From: Syntrophomonadaceae bacterium
Lineage (GTDB): Bacteria > Bacillota > Dethiobacteria > DTU022
NCBI GenBank assembly: GCA_007131435.1
Contig: SLQM01000140.1
Span: 1 to 20,094 of the forward strand
Length of the DNA: 20,094 bases
Direction: 5' to 3'
Shown here: positions 1-6,558 of the stretch, piece by piece
Position numbering within the stretch: position 1 is the stretch's first letter
Layout: each line of letters starts with the position of its first letter
Program-made: the position numbers and the translations under genes
The notes under the pieces: model-generated
The model's database searches: none
What the model saw: only the letters and a program-made list of their open reading frames with translations
Told to the model about the DNA's origin: nothing

Positions 1-255
1 AATAACAATTTGCAGCTGATTATTAATATGGCCTGCCTCTACCTGCGTATGACCCCGGCGGAAGTGATCAATGCCATTACCATTAATGCAGCCCATGCTC
101 TTGGCAGGGGCAGTGAGATTGGCAGTTTAGAGGCAGGCAAAAAAGCAGATGTCGTAATATTCGATGCCCCAAATTATGATTACCTTGCTTACCGCTACGG
201 GACAAACCTGGTCAGCAGGGTTATAAAAAATGGGAAACTTGTTTTGGAGGTGTAG
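1..255 (+). CDS. hutI: Imidazolonepropionase, C-terminal fragment (5' end outside window)
   Basis: This is the last 84 codons of an open frame that enters from before the window. The residues match the C-terminus of imidazolonepropionase, a metal-dependent amidohydrolase that opens imidazolone-5-propionate to N-formimino-L-glutamate in histidine degradation. Visible family signatures are the MTPAEVINAITINAAHALG stretch, the GSLEAGKKADVVIFDAP stretch that marks the end of the amidohydrolase barrel and the return to the small beta domain, and the final LVSRVIKNGKLV. The metal-binding residues lie upstream and cannot be seen. It ends 6 bp before ftcD, which acts on its product, so the two are almost certainly one hut operon. 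I see no truncation other than the window edge. The identification is strong because the neighbour catalyses the next pathway step. Confidence 0.93.
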   Translation, partial: NNNLQLIINMACLYLRMTPAEVINAITINAAHALGRGSEIGSLEAGKKADVVIFDAPNYDYLAYRYGTNLVSRVIKNGKLVLEV

Positions 256-261
256 TTTAAT

Positions 262-1158
262 TTGTCTAAAATAGTTCAATGCGTTCCTAACTTCAGCGAG
301 GGGCGCAGGGTTAAAGTGATTGAAGAAATAGTTGGTGCCGTAAAGAGAGTTGAAGGGGTAAAACTGCTCGACTATTCAAATGACGAAAGCCACAACCGCT
401 GCGTGGTTACTTTTATCGGTGGTCCCGGTGCGGTCCTGGAAGCAGCTTTTCAGGCTGCCGCGAAAGCAGCTGAAAAGATAGATATGTCAAAGCACAGCGG
501 TGGGCATCCAAGAATGGGCGCTACAGATGTTATACCCTTTATCCCTGTAGCCGGGGTAACCATGGAAGATTGTGTGGAGATGGCTAAAATGCTGGGAAGC
601 CGCCTGGCAGAAGAACTTCATATACCGGTTTACCTCTATGAAGAAGCGGCGCAAAGTCCGGAAAGAAAGAACCTTTCTGATGTACGGCGCGGACAGTATG
701 AAGGGTTGATCGATGCGATAAAAGAGCCTGCCAGGAAACCTGACTATGGGCCTGCTGAAATGAACATGAAAGCAGGTGCAACTGCAGTCGGGGCCAGGCC
801 CCCCTTGATTGCCTATAATATTAACCTTGATACGGATAACCTGGCTGCTGCAAAAAATATCGCCCGGGCAATAAGGGGTAGTGGCGGAGGGTTTCCAACA
901 GTCAAAGCCCTGGGGATAATGATTGGGGAAACAGGCAAAGCCCAGGTGACGATTAATGTTTGCGATTATAAGCAGGTGCCGCTGCACCGGATATTTGAAA
1001 TAGTGAGAAGTGAGGCTGCCCGTTATGGAGTTGCGATAACGGATAGTGAGGTTATAGGCTTAACACCACTTGATGCGCTTATCGATGCAGCGGAATTTTA
1101 CCTGCAGATTAACGGGTTTAATCGTGGACAGATACTTGAGAAAAGGTTATTGGAATAA
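262..1158 (+). CDS. ftcD: Glutamate formimidoyltransferase
   Basis: This 298-residue cytosolic enzyme transfers the formimino group of N-formimino-L-glutamate to tetrahydrofolate, the last step of the hut pathway that feeds one-carbon units to folate. Residues 9-14 (PNFSEG) are the family N-terminal signature. The stretch around 78-90 (HSGGHPRMGATDV) holds the conserved histidine at position 82, matching the catalytic base described for the mammalian enzyme. The length fits the two-subdomain formiminotransferase unit without a cyclodeaminase domain, so release of ammonia from formimino-THF must be done by a separate protein (FchA type) not seen here. The start is TTG at 262, preceded by TTGGAGGTG, which overlaps the end of hutI. 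It follows hutI by 6 bp and precedes a CPBP protease gene by 2 bp. Confidence 0.95.
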   Translation: MSKIVQCVPNFSEGRRVKVIEEIVGAVKRVEGVKLLDYSNDESHNRCVVTFIGGPGAVLEAAFQAAAKAAEKIDMSKHSGGHPRMGATDVIPFIPVAGVTMEDCVEMAKMLGSRLAEELHIPVYLYEEAAQSPERKNLSDVRRGQYEGLIDAIKEPARKPDYGPAEMNMKAGATAVGARPPLIAYNINLDTDNLAAAKNIARAIRGSGGGFPTVKALGIMIGETGKAQVTINVCDYKQVPLHRIFEIVRSEAARYGVAITDSEVIGLTPLDALIDAAEFYLQINGFNRGQILEKRLLE

Positions 1159-1160
1159 AA

Positions 1161-2117
1161 ATGGAAAGTTATAAAGGTGAAAATGAATTGACTAATCCCG
1201 GCCCCGGGCTTAACAGTAGCGGACCGGAACTTAAATCAATAATGAATTTCTATCTTGTTGTTTTTGTGATGCTGATTCTCTTTGGCTCTATTTTCCAGGC
1301 TGCACATTTTGAAATCGGGATGATCTTAACGCAGGTAATGGTAATTCTTCTACCGGCGATCTGGTTATTGAAACGATATAATGTAAATGTGGTTGTTTTC
1401 GCCCGCTTAAAACCCCTCCAGCTCAAGTTCCTGCCTACAATTATTTTACTTACCATATCAATGTGGCTTTTGAACATGGCTATTGCTGCAACACTGGTCA
1501 GTGGGCTGATGGAACTTGGATTTAAGCCGGTAGTTGTGCTTGAGCCGCCTCGAAATATCCAGGAGTATCTAGGCTATGTGATTGTGCTTTCGGTATTTGC
1601 CGGCATATGCGAGGAAGTTCTTTTTCGCGGTGCCATAATGCCTTCCATGGAAAAGTATGGGTTGGTGCCGGCAATAGTGTTCAGTTCATTATTATTTGCC
1701 CTTTTCCATGTTTCATTTTTAAACCTGATCAGTACATTTGTGCTCGGAATGGTTATGGCGGTAATTGTTATAAAGACAGGCTCTATCTGGGGCGGCATTG
1801 TATACCACATGCTTAATAATTTTATAGCCGCAACTTATCTTTTTTTTATTGGCCAGCAGGAGATAGCGCCAGATGTTGAAGCAGGAAGTATCCTGGAACT
1901 GCTGCCGCTATTTACCCTGGCGCTAATCGGGTCTTATATAGGCCTTCGTTTGCTGAACAGACAATCTAATGAAAAGCCTCTTTTACAGAGGGGTGAAGGG
2001 TTCTTGCCCCGCGGTTGGTTCAGCCTGGCCTTTGTTGTTGCTATTATCATGTTCAGCGTAATGGCCATTTTTGAACTGGCAATCGGCTTTGGCTGGTTCG
2101 GCCTGGAAGGTATCTAA
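1161..2117 (+). CDS. CPBP family intramembrane glutamic/metallo-type protease
   Basis: This is a 318-residue polytopic membrane protein of the CPBP (CAAX protease and bacteriocin-processing, Rce1/Abi) family. Three family motifs are visible: EExxxR at residues 151-156 (EEVLFR), FxxxH at about 179-183 (FALFH), and HxxxN at 216-220 (HMLNN). Together these form the intramembrane active site. Hydrophobic segments lie near residues 28-48, 52-70, 90-112, 135-150, 168-185, 187-206, 210-230, 245-265 and 285-312, so about eight helices are likely. The start ATG lies 2 bp after the ftcD stop, with only a weak ribosome site inside the ftcD tail, so it is probably translationally coupled. The substrate is unknown. 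Bacterial CPBP proteins have been linked to peptide maturation, self-immunity and protein secretion. Its position after hut genes gives no functional hint. Confidence 0.88.
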   Translation: MESYKGENELTNPGPGLNSSGPELKSIMNFYLVVFVMLILFGSIFQAAHFEIGMILTQVMVILLPAIWLLKRYNVNVVVFARLKPLQLKFLPTIILLTISMWLLNMAIAATLVSGLMELGFKPVVVLEPPRNIQEYLGYVIVLSVFAGICEEVLFRGAIMPSMEKYGLVPAIVFSSLLFALFHVSFLNLISTFVLGMVMAVIVIKTGSIWGGIVYHMLNNFIAATYLFFIGQQEIAPDVEAGSILELLPLFTLALIGSYIGLRLLNRQSNEKPLLQRGEGFLPRGWFSLAFVVAIIMFSVMAIFELAIGFGWFGLEGI

Positions 2118-2148
2118 AGAAAAATTATCTTGTATAGGAGGAGTTAAA

Positions 2149-2667
2149 ATGTCACTGAAAGGAATAAGTGTTGCCATCCTGTTAGAGAACATCTATGAAG
2201 ATCCAGAATTCTGGTATCCATATTACCGCTTTCTTGAAGCCGGTGCCAAAGTTAAAGTTATTGCTCCGGAGGTAACAGAATATAAAAGCAAATATGGCTA
2301 TCCGGCAAAAGCAGATCTAGCCGCTAAAGATGCTAAGGCAGCAGATTATGATGCCGTGATTATCCCCGGAGGTTATTCTCCTGATCACATGCGGCGCTCG
2401 AAAGAGCTGGTTGGTTTCTTAAAAGAGGCTTATGAGCAGGGCAAATTAATAGCTGCAATATGCCATGGGCCGTGGATGCTTGCCTCCATTGGCGCTGCGA
2501 AAGGGAAAAAGCTTACAGCATTCTATTCAATTAAGGATGACCTGGTAAATGCCGGCGCAGAATTTGTCGATTCGGAAGTTGTCCGGGACGGTAATATTAT
2601 TACATCCCGCACTCCCAAAGATCTGCCTGCTTTCTGCAGAGAAATCATTGCAGCGTTAGGCAGCTAA
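2149..2667 (+). CDS. DJ-1/PfpI family protein
   Basis: This is a 172-residue single-domain protein of the DJ-1/PfpI superfamily (class I glutaminase-like fold). The nucleophile elbow AICHGPWML places the reactive cysteine at residue 105 followed by His106. Glu13 in the N-terminal strand (LLENIYED) is the usual activating acid, and IIPGGYSPDHMR (71-82) is the family loop. The length and motif order match PfpI/YhbO/YraA-type proteins, reported as intracellular proteases or as glyoxalase/deglycase stress proteins; sequence cannot decide between these. I chose ATG 2149 because AGGAGG (2137-2142) sits 6 bp upstream and the homology begins at once; a longer open frame back to 2071 lies inside the CPBP gene in another frame. 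It is 31 bp after the CPBP gene and probably co-transcribed. Confidence 0.9.
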   Translation: MSLKGISVAILLENIYEDPEFWYPYYRFLEAGAKVKVIAPEVTEYKSKYGYPAKADLAAKDAKAADYDAVIIPGGYSPDHMRRSKELVGFLKEAYEQGKLIAAICHGPWMLASIGAAKGKKLTAFYSIKDDLVNAGAEFVDSEVVRDGNIITSRTPKDLPAFCREIIAALGS

Positions 2668-2730
2668 TGGACAGTCAATTTGACAGCAGAGGGTATTAAT
2701 TAGATAATCAGAACATAAAAAACAAGGGGA

Positions 2731-3153
2731 GTGGTTCCGATTACTAAATATATTTATATTACTTGTTTGCTGTTAGTAGCGGTTTTTGCTGTTTTTTTAT
2801 TAACGGGATGCGGTCCTGCAGACGAAGTGCCGCCTGCTGATAGCCCTGTGGTAGATGATGCTGTTGATGATCCGGTTGATCCTGAAGAAGAAGCAGATGA
2901 GCCAGAAGCTCCGGATGAAGATGCGGTATTTACCCTTGAAGAGCTGTCAGAATTTGATGGTCAGGATGGGCGCCCGGCTTATATTGCAGTTGACGGTGTA
3001 GTGTATGATGTGTCGAATGTTCCCGTATGGGGTTCAGGCTCACACTTCGGTTTTGAAGCCGGCATTGATGCCACTGAAGCCCTTCAAAGTGCTGCTCCAC
3101 ACGGTGCTGCCCAGCTTAGCCAGGCTGAAGTAGTCGGAACACTGGCGGATTAA
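2731..3153 (+). CDS. Lipoprotein with cytochrome b5-like heme/steroid-binding domain
   Basis: This small exported protein has 140 residues as drawn. Residues 5-26 form a hydrophobic signal peptide ending in a lipobox LLTGC, with Cys27 as the lipidation site. Residues 28-64 are an acidic, proline-rich linker (many D, E and P). Residues about 66-140 match the short cytochrome b5-like domain common in Firmicutes: FTLEELSEFDGQDGRPAYIA, then VDGVVYDVSNVP, then a histidine in GSHFG and a second in APHG. These two histidines are candidate heme ligands; the HPGG motif of classical cytochrome b5 is absent. It is probably anchored on the outer face of the membrane, with electron transfer or ligand binding as possible roles. 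The start is uncertain: GTG 2731 directly abuts AAGGGGA with no spacer, so a start a few codons later is possible. It is the last gene before a terminator. Confidence 0.82.
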   Translation: MVPITKYIYITCLLLVAVFAVFLLTGCGPADEVPPADSPVVDDAVDDPVDPEEEADEPEAPDEDAVFTLEELSEFDGQDGRPAYIAVDGVVYDVSNVPVWGSGSHFGFEAGIDATEALQSAAPHGAAQLSQAEVVGTLAD

Positions 3154-3178
3154 TAATTAAATGACGAACTTGCTGGAG

Positions 3179-3209
3179 GTGGTCATAGCATTATATTATG
3201 GCCACTTTT
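3179..3209 (+). terminator. Intrinsic terminator after the lipoprotein gene
   Basis: A 9-bp stem (3179-3187 with 3197-3205, GTGGTCATA against TATGGCCAC, one G-U pair) has a 9-base loop and is followed by TTTTCC. It lies 26 bp after the lipoprotein stop, between two convergent genes. It would end the plus-strand transcript that began in the hut operon. The T run is short, so termination may be only moderate. Confidence 0.6.
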
Positions 3210-3248
3210 CCGTTATTCTGCTTCTTAAGCTCAATAATTTATTCCTTT

Positions 3249-4187
3249 TTATGATTTCTTTTTAATTTTAAAAAAAGTTCCCCTGGCCAATCGGTCAACC
3301 TCAATAATATTTTTTGAAAGTAAATTTTGGATATATTTTTCGATTTCTGCCTGGTGCCTGCCTGTAACTTGAATTAAATCTTTTACCGTGCACGGTCTCC
3401 TGCTGATCGTCTCCACTATTTGTTCAAAAAGTGAACTATTGAAGGAGGCAATCTTATCTCTTTCCATAAATTCGCCAATTAATTCAGCCTGGCCCAGGTA
3501 GTTTGCTATCTCCTGCAGCTTTACGTCATCAGCTGCTTCTACCCAGGTTTCTGTTCCCGGCCTGTCAAGCGTGCCTATTTGAACCCGGTCCGGATTTACA
3601 TCTGCCAGTGCGTTTTTTATTAACCTTAGTTCATCCTCATTATCATTAAGGCCTGGAACAATAAATATTTCAATCATCATGGTGCCCCGGTAATCTTTCC
3701 GCAATTCTATCAAGCCGGAAATAACTTCACCGCAGTGAATATTTTTATAAGGTCGGTTGATCGCTTTAAAACAAGCTTCGCTTGCTGCATCAAGGGAAGG
3801 TATGATCATGTCAATTTGTTTAACTGACTCACGTACTTCTTTTTCTGTAAACAGGGTTCCATTCGTCAGCAGGCATAGCTTGTATTGAGGATAAGCTGTT
3901 TTTATGTAATCTGCTATATCGCCAATTCCGGAATTCAGGGTAGGTTCTCCGGAACCAGAGAAGGTTATGTAATCAAGATCGGGCAGCCCTTGCAGGTAAC
4001 CCTCCAGTTCCTTTATCACAGCTGTTGCAGGAACATATTCTTTTCTTTCGTTGCTCAGCAGGGTTGTTTCTCCACATTCACAGTAAATGCAATCAAGGGT
4101 GCAGGTTTTAAATGGAACAAGGTCAACACCTAAAGAAATCCCCAGTCTTCTTGATGGTACCGGGCCAAATAGGTAGCTGTATTTCAT
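3249..4187 (-). CDS. Radical SAM protein, COG0731 (wyosine-synthetase-like) group, with C-terminal winged helix
   Basis: This is a 312-residue radical SAM protein on the minus strand. The 4Fe-4S/SAM site is CTLDCIYC, a CxxxCxxC motif with cysteines at residues 29, 33 and 36, inside the signature GPVPSRRLGISLG...FKTCTLDCIYCECG that marks the COG0731 group. The GSGEPTL motif at 78-84 is the SAM amino-group loop, and LLTNGTLF follows on the next barrel strand. Residues from about 240 to 312 read as a small helical winged-helix-like domain (TVKDLIQVTGRHQAEIEKYIQNLLSKNIIEV). Proteins of this group are annotated as TYW1-like, but bacteria do not make wyosine and the true substrate is unknown. The gene points away from the NifX/MinD cluster across a shared promoter region, so a link to metal-cluster assembly or regulation is plausible but inferred. 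Confidence 0.88.
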   Translation of the reverse strand: MKYSYLFGPVPSRRLGISLGVDLVPFKTCTLDCIYCECGETTLLSNERKEYVPATAVIKELEGYLQGLPDLDYITFSGSGEPTLNSGIGDIADYIKTAYPQYKLCLLTNGTLFTEKEVRESVKQIDMIIPSLDAASEACFKAINRPYKNIHCGEVISGLIELRKDYRGTMMIEIFIVPGLNDNEDELRLIKNALADVNPDRVQIGTLDRPGTETWVEAADDVKLQEIANYLGQAELIGEFMERDKIASFNSSLFEQIVETISRRPCTVKDLIQVTGRHQAEIEKYIQNLLSKNIIEVDRLARGTFFKIKKKS

Positions 4188-4304
4188 AATTTTTTAGCCT
4201 TTCCTGCCATGTCTAGACGCGTATATTTTAATACCCGTATGCAGCTGGTTTTACTTGTTATTTTTCTGCATATGCATTTATAATCCTGCTTTTATAAAAT
4301 ATTA

Positions 4305-4333
4305 TTGATTTATACCCAAAACTGATCTATAAT
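4305..4333 (+). promoter_or_regulatory. Predicted sigma-A promoter for the NifX/MinD cluster
   Basis: TTGATT (4305-4310) and TATAAT (4328-4333) are separated by exactly 17 bp. The -10 is perfect and the -35 matches four of six consensus bases. It lies about 160 bp upstream of the first NifX-like gene in the roughly 300-bp divergent intergenic region (4188-4494), so a leader of about 155 nt is predicted. No other strong plus-strand promoter is seen in this gap. Confidence 0.6.
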
Positions 4334-4376
4334 AATATTAGATATATACCCACAATGCAGCAGTCATTAAAATGAC
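4307..4376. promoter_or_regulatory. Possible operator: direct repeats and palindrome around the promoter
   Basis: Two near-identical boxes of the form GATnTATACCCAnAA begin at 4307 and 4341, 34 bp apart (about three helical turns), and flank the -10 element. Just downstream, GTCATT-AA-AATGAC (4363-4376) is a perfect 6+6 bp inverted repeat, partly extended by ATGC and GCAT on its flanks. The placement fits binding sites for a regulator of the cluster, possibly the DUF134 protein encoded at its end. No protein has been shown to bind here; this is inference from position and symmetry. Confidence 0.4.
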
Positions 4377-4494
4377 ACGCATGGTGAAGATTTGATAGAA
4401 GATTATCATTTGGATATTTTTGGCAATGTGCCGAAACTTATAGGTCAGCTAAATAGAAAAGCCAATTGATAGAATCTACTAGGAGGTGATTTTG

Positions 4495-4884
4495 ATGAAA
4501 CTGGCTGTTTGTGCTAAAGGAGAAGGGCTGTCGGCGCAGGTCGACGAACGGTTTGGGCGTTGTATTTTTTTTGTAATTGTTGACACAGAAAATGAAGAAT
4601 CAGTGGTTTCAATAAGAAATAGCAATGCAGATGCAGCGGGAGGTGCCGGCCCTCAGGCTGCCCAACTCCTGGCCGGAGTCGGAGCAGACGCCGTGGCACT
4701 GGGAAATGTGGGTCCTAACGCTGCGGAAGCCTTAAAGACAGCGAAAATTGAAGTTTTTACAGGAATTGTTGGAACGGTAGCAAACGTCGTTCAACAATTC
4801 AGGGAAGGCAAACTGGTACTACTCACCGAAGCGACAGTACCATCTCATGCCGGAATGAAGAACAGACGGGGAGGTAAAGGATAA
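4495..4884 (+). CDS. NifX/NifB-type dinitrogenase iron-molybdenum cofactor domain protein (first copy)
   Basis: This 129-residue single-domain protein belongs to the dinitrogenase iron-molybdenum cofactor family (NifX, NifY, C-terminal NifB, orange protein). The N-terminal strand MKLAVCAKGEGLSAQVDERFGRCIFFVIVD carries the family pattern in which a residue before FGR contacts the cluster. The GAGPQAAQLLAGVGADAVALGNVGPNAAEALK stretch (about 50-81) is the conserved RNaseH-like core helix and glycine loop. The basic tail (KNRRGGKG) is not conserved. Such proteins carry or protect Fe-S or Mo-containing clusters in transit. No nif structural genes are nearby, so a role in nitrogenase is not indicated. 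I chose ATG 4495 because AGGAGGTG (4481-4488) lies 6 bp upstream; a GTG at 4486 falls inside that ribosome site. Its stop overlaps the next start (TAATG). Confidence 0.9.
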   Translation: MKLAVCAKGEGLSAQVDERFGRCIFFVIVDTENEESVVSIRNSNADAAGGAGPQAAQLLAGVGADAVALGNVGPNAAEALKTAKIEVFTGIVGTVANVVQQFREGKLVLLTEATVPSHAGMKNRRGGKG

Positions 4885-5237
4885 TGATTATTGCGGTTGC
4901 AACTGAGGACGAAATGGTAGCACAACACTTTGGCCGTTGCCCTGAATATACCCTGTATAAATTATCTGCCGGAGCTGTTGATGAGAAAAAGGTTATTCCC
5001 AATCCCGGTCATGAGCCTGGATTCTTACCTGGTTACCTTGCTGCAATGGGCGTTAATTGTATCATCGCGGGTGGTATGGGACAGCGAGCTGTGTCGCTGT
5101 TCCAGGCGGAAAACATAGAAACTTTTGTGGGTATCAGCGGGCCTGTTAGGGGAGTGATTGAGGCTTACCTTGCCGGTGACCTGCAACCTGGAATCAGCAG
5201 CTGTGAACACCGCGAAGGGGGCCATAGTTGCTGCTGA
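4884..5237 (+). CDS. NifX/NifB-type cofactor domain protein (second copy) with Cys/His tail
   Basis: This is a 117-residue paralogue of the preceding protein. MIIAVATEDEMVAQHFGRCPEY opens the fold; the His-Phe-Gly-Arg-Cys group at residues 15-19 is typical of members whose histidine and cysteine can touch a metal cluster. GVNCIIAGGMGQRAVSLF (56-73) is the core glycine-rich helix. The protein ends in a metal-ligand-rich tail, CEHREGGHSCC (107-117), with three cysteines and two histidines in eleven residues. Its start overlaps the previous stop by one base, so the two copies are translationally coupled and probably made in similar amounts. The likely role is binding or delivering an Fe-S or mixed-metal cluster with the ATPases downstream. 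The tail is unlike the first copy and suggests distinct partners or metal exchange. Confidence 0.88.
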   Translation: MIIAVATEDEMVAQHFGRCPEYTLYKLSAGAVDEKKVIPNPGHEPGFLPGYLAAMGVNCIIAGGMGQRAVSLFQAENIETFVGISGPVRGVIEAYLAGDLQPGISSCEHREGGHSCC

Positions 5238-5271
5238 TTTTACTAACACAAAGTGAAGGGAGGTATTTGTA

Positions 5272-5547
5272 ATGCCTGGTTTTGATGGTACTGGTCCTGC
5301 GGGCAGAGGTTCCGGAACCGGTGGCGGTTTTGGTATCTGCGGAGCAGGAAGGTTAGGCTTGAGAAACCCTAGAAGCGGCAGATGGTTTGGCCGTGGAGCC
5401 GGGCGTTTTTATCGTGGAGCAATGGCTACCAGAGGATATGAAATGCCCGGACCTGAAGAAGAAAAGGCTGTTCTAAAAATGCAGGCAGACCAGTTAAAAA
5501 CTGATCTTGCAGAGACAGAAAGAAGAATTGCCGAGCTTGAAGAATAG
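5272..5547 (+). CDS. DUF5320-type glycine-rich small protein
   Basis: This is a 91-residue protein with the DUF5320 N-terminal signature MPGFDGTGPAGRGSGTGGG and a glycine/arginine-rich middle (residues 1-50). Residues about 58-91 form a charged alpha-helix or coiled coil (EEEKAVLKMQADQLKTDLAETERRIAELEE). Proteins of this family are nearly always found beside NifX-type and MinD-type genes in anaerobes; their function is unknown. The helical tail could mediate oligomerisation or docking of partners. A ribosome site AGGGAGG (5257-5263) lies 8 bp before the ATG. The gene is 34 bp after the second NifX copy and 156 bp before the first ATPase, with a structured spacer between. Confidence 0.83.
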   Translation: MPGFDGTGPAGRGSGTGGGFGICGAGRLGLRNPRSGRWFGRGAGRFYRGAMATRGYEMPGPEEEKAVLKMQADQLKTDLAETERRIAELEE

Positions 5548-5591
5548 AAAAATACCAAAGCATGTGTGAGTAATAAAAAAGACAAATTTGT

Positions 5592-5661
5592 TGCCCGGTG
5601 CTGGAATTTATTTTAGTTTTCCTGCATGCAAATATTTCGTCAGGGCTTTCAGCGCCGGGCA
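5592..5661. repeat. Long inverted repeat between the DUF5320 and first MinD genes
   Basis: TGCCCGGTGCTG (5592-5603) pairs with CAGCGCCGGGCA (5650-5661), a 12-bp stem with a single G-U pair in the plus-strand RNA. The 46-base loop holds a smaller stem, CCTG (5621-5624) with CAGG (5641-5644). A 10-bp palindrome ACAAATTTGT lies just before, at 5582-5591. No T run follows, so it is not a classical terminator. It may stabilise one part of the transcript, adjust expression between operon halves, or be a mobile palindromic repeat. Confidence 0.5.
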
Positions 5662-5703
5662 GATTACCAGTTAACAATTGTCAAAAGTGGGGGGATTATA
5701 TTA

Positions 5704-6558
5704 ATGAAACTGCTTATAGCAAGCGGTAAGGGCGGAACCGGAAAAACTACTGTAGCAGTCAATCTTGCCCTGGCCATGGCAGAGAAAAAAATTCAACTAC
5801 TTGATTGTGATGTGGAAGAGCCGAATGCCCATCTTTTCTTAAACCCTGAATATAGCAGTGAAGTTGAAATAGGAATCCCCGTGCCTTCTGTAGATTATTC
5901 AAAGTGCAATTTTTGTGGAAGGTGTGCCGAAGTTTGCATGTTTAATGCCCTTGCAGTATTAAAAGATCAGGTTATGGTGCTTAGAGAATTATGCCACGGG
6001 TGTGGGAGCTGCGCATATCTTTGCCCGCAGAAAGCAATTCATGAAATAGAATGTCCTATTGGCCAAGTAGAAGCGGGAAAAGCTTACCAGCTGGATTTTA
6101 TCCACGGCCGCTTGAATCCCGGGGAAGCAATGTCACCTCCCCTGATCAATGCTGTTAAAAAAGCTGCCGCAGTGGATAGGATTACAATAATAGATGCCCC
6201 GCCGGGGACTTCATGTCCGGTTGTGTCAGCCGCTGCTGGTTGTGATTATTGTTTACTTGTAACTGAACCAACCCCGTTTGGGTTAAATGACCTTGATCTT
6301 GCTTATCAAATGGTTTTAAAGCTGGGCACACCGGCGGGAGTACTGATAAACCGCTGTGATATCGGTGACTGTGCAGTAGAAGATTATTGTAATAATAATG
6401 GCCTGCCACTTTTATATAAAATCCCCTGGGATATGGATCTGGCCAGGCTTTATGCCAGGGGTGAACCGGTGGTTTTGCATATACCGGTATGGAAAGATCG
6501 GTTCCGTGAAATCTTCTTTCATATCCAGGCAGCGAGAAAGGTAGCCATGAGACGATGA
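5704..6558 (+). CDS. MinD/Mrp-type ATPase with 2x[4Fe-4S] ferredoxin insert (first of pair)
   Basis: This 284-residue cytosolic P-loop ATPase belongs to the SIMIBI MinD/Mrp group. The deviant Walker A is GKGGTGKTT (residues 8-16), with the signature lysine before GG. DCDVEEPNAH (34-43) is the switch I region, and DAPPGTSCPV (165-174) the Walker B/switch II region. A bacterial ferredoxin insert lies between them: CNFCGRCAEVC (cysteines 68, 71, 74, 78) and CHGCGSCAYLC (97, 100, 103, 107), each followed by a typical extra segment, giving ligands for two 4Fe-4S clusters. The protein probably couples ATP hydrolysis to cluster handling or electron transfer with its paralogue. I chose ATG 5704 because GGGGG (5689-5693) lies upstream and the fold begins at once; the frame opens earlier. 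It overlaps the next gene by 4 bp. Confidence 0.92.
   Translation: MKLLIASGKGGTGKTTVAVNLALAMAEKKIQLLDCDVEEPNAHLFLNPEYSSEVEIGIPVPSVDYSKCNFCGRCAEVCMFNALAVLKDQVMVLRELCHGCGSCAYLCPQKAIHEIECPIGQVEAGKAYQLDFIHGRLNPGEAMSPPLINAVKKAAAVDRITIIDAPPGTSCPVVSAAAGCDYCLLVTEPTPFGLNDLDLAYQMVLKLGTPAGVLINRCDIGDCAVEDYCNNNGLPLLYKIPWDMDLARLYARGEPVVLHIPVWKDRFREIFFHIQAARKVAMRR

Noticed and set aside
487..987. 166-codon open frame on the minus strand inside ftcD
   Set aside because: It lies antisense to a confidently identified gene, matches no family and has no convincing ribosome site. It is a shadow of the ftcD codon pattern.
4486..4494. GTG start three codons upstream for the first NifX-like gene
   Set aside because: The GTG lies inside the AGGAGGTG ribosome site itself, so ATG 4495 with proper spacing is far more likely.
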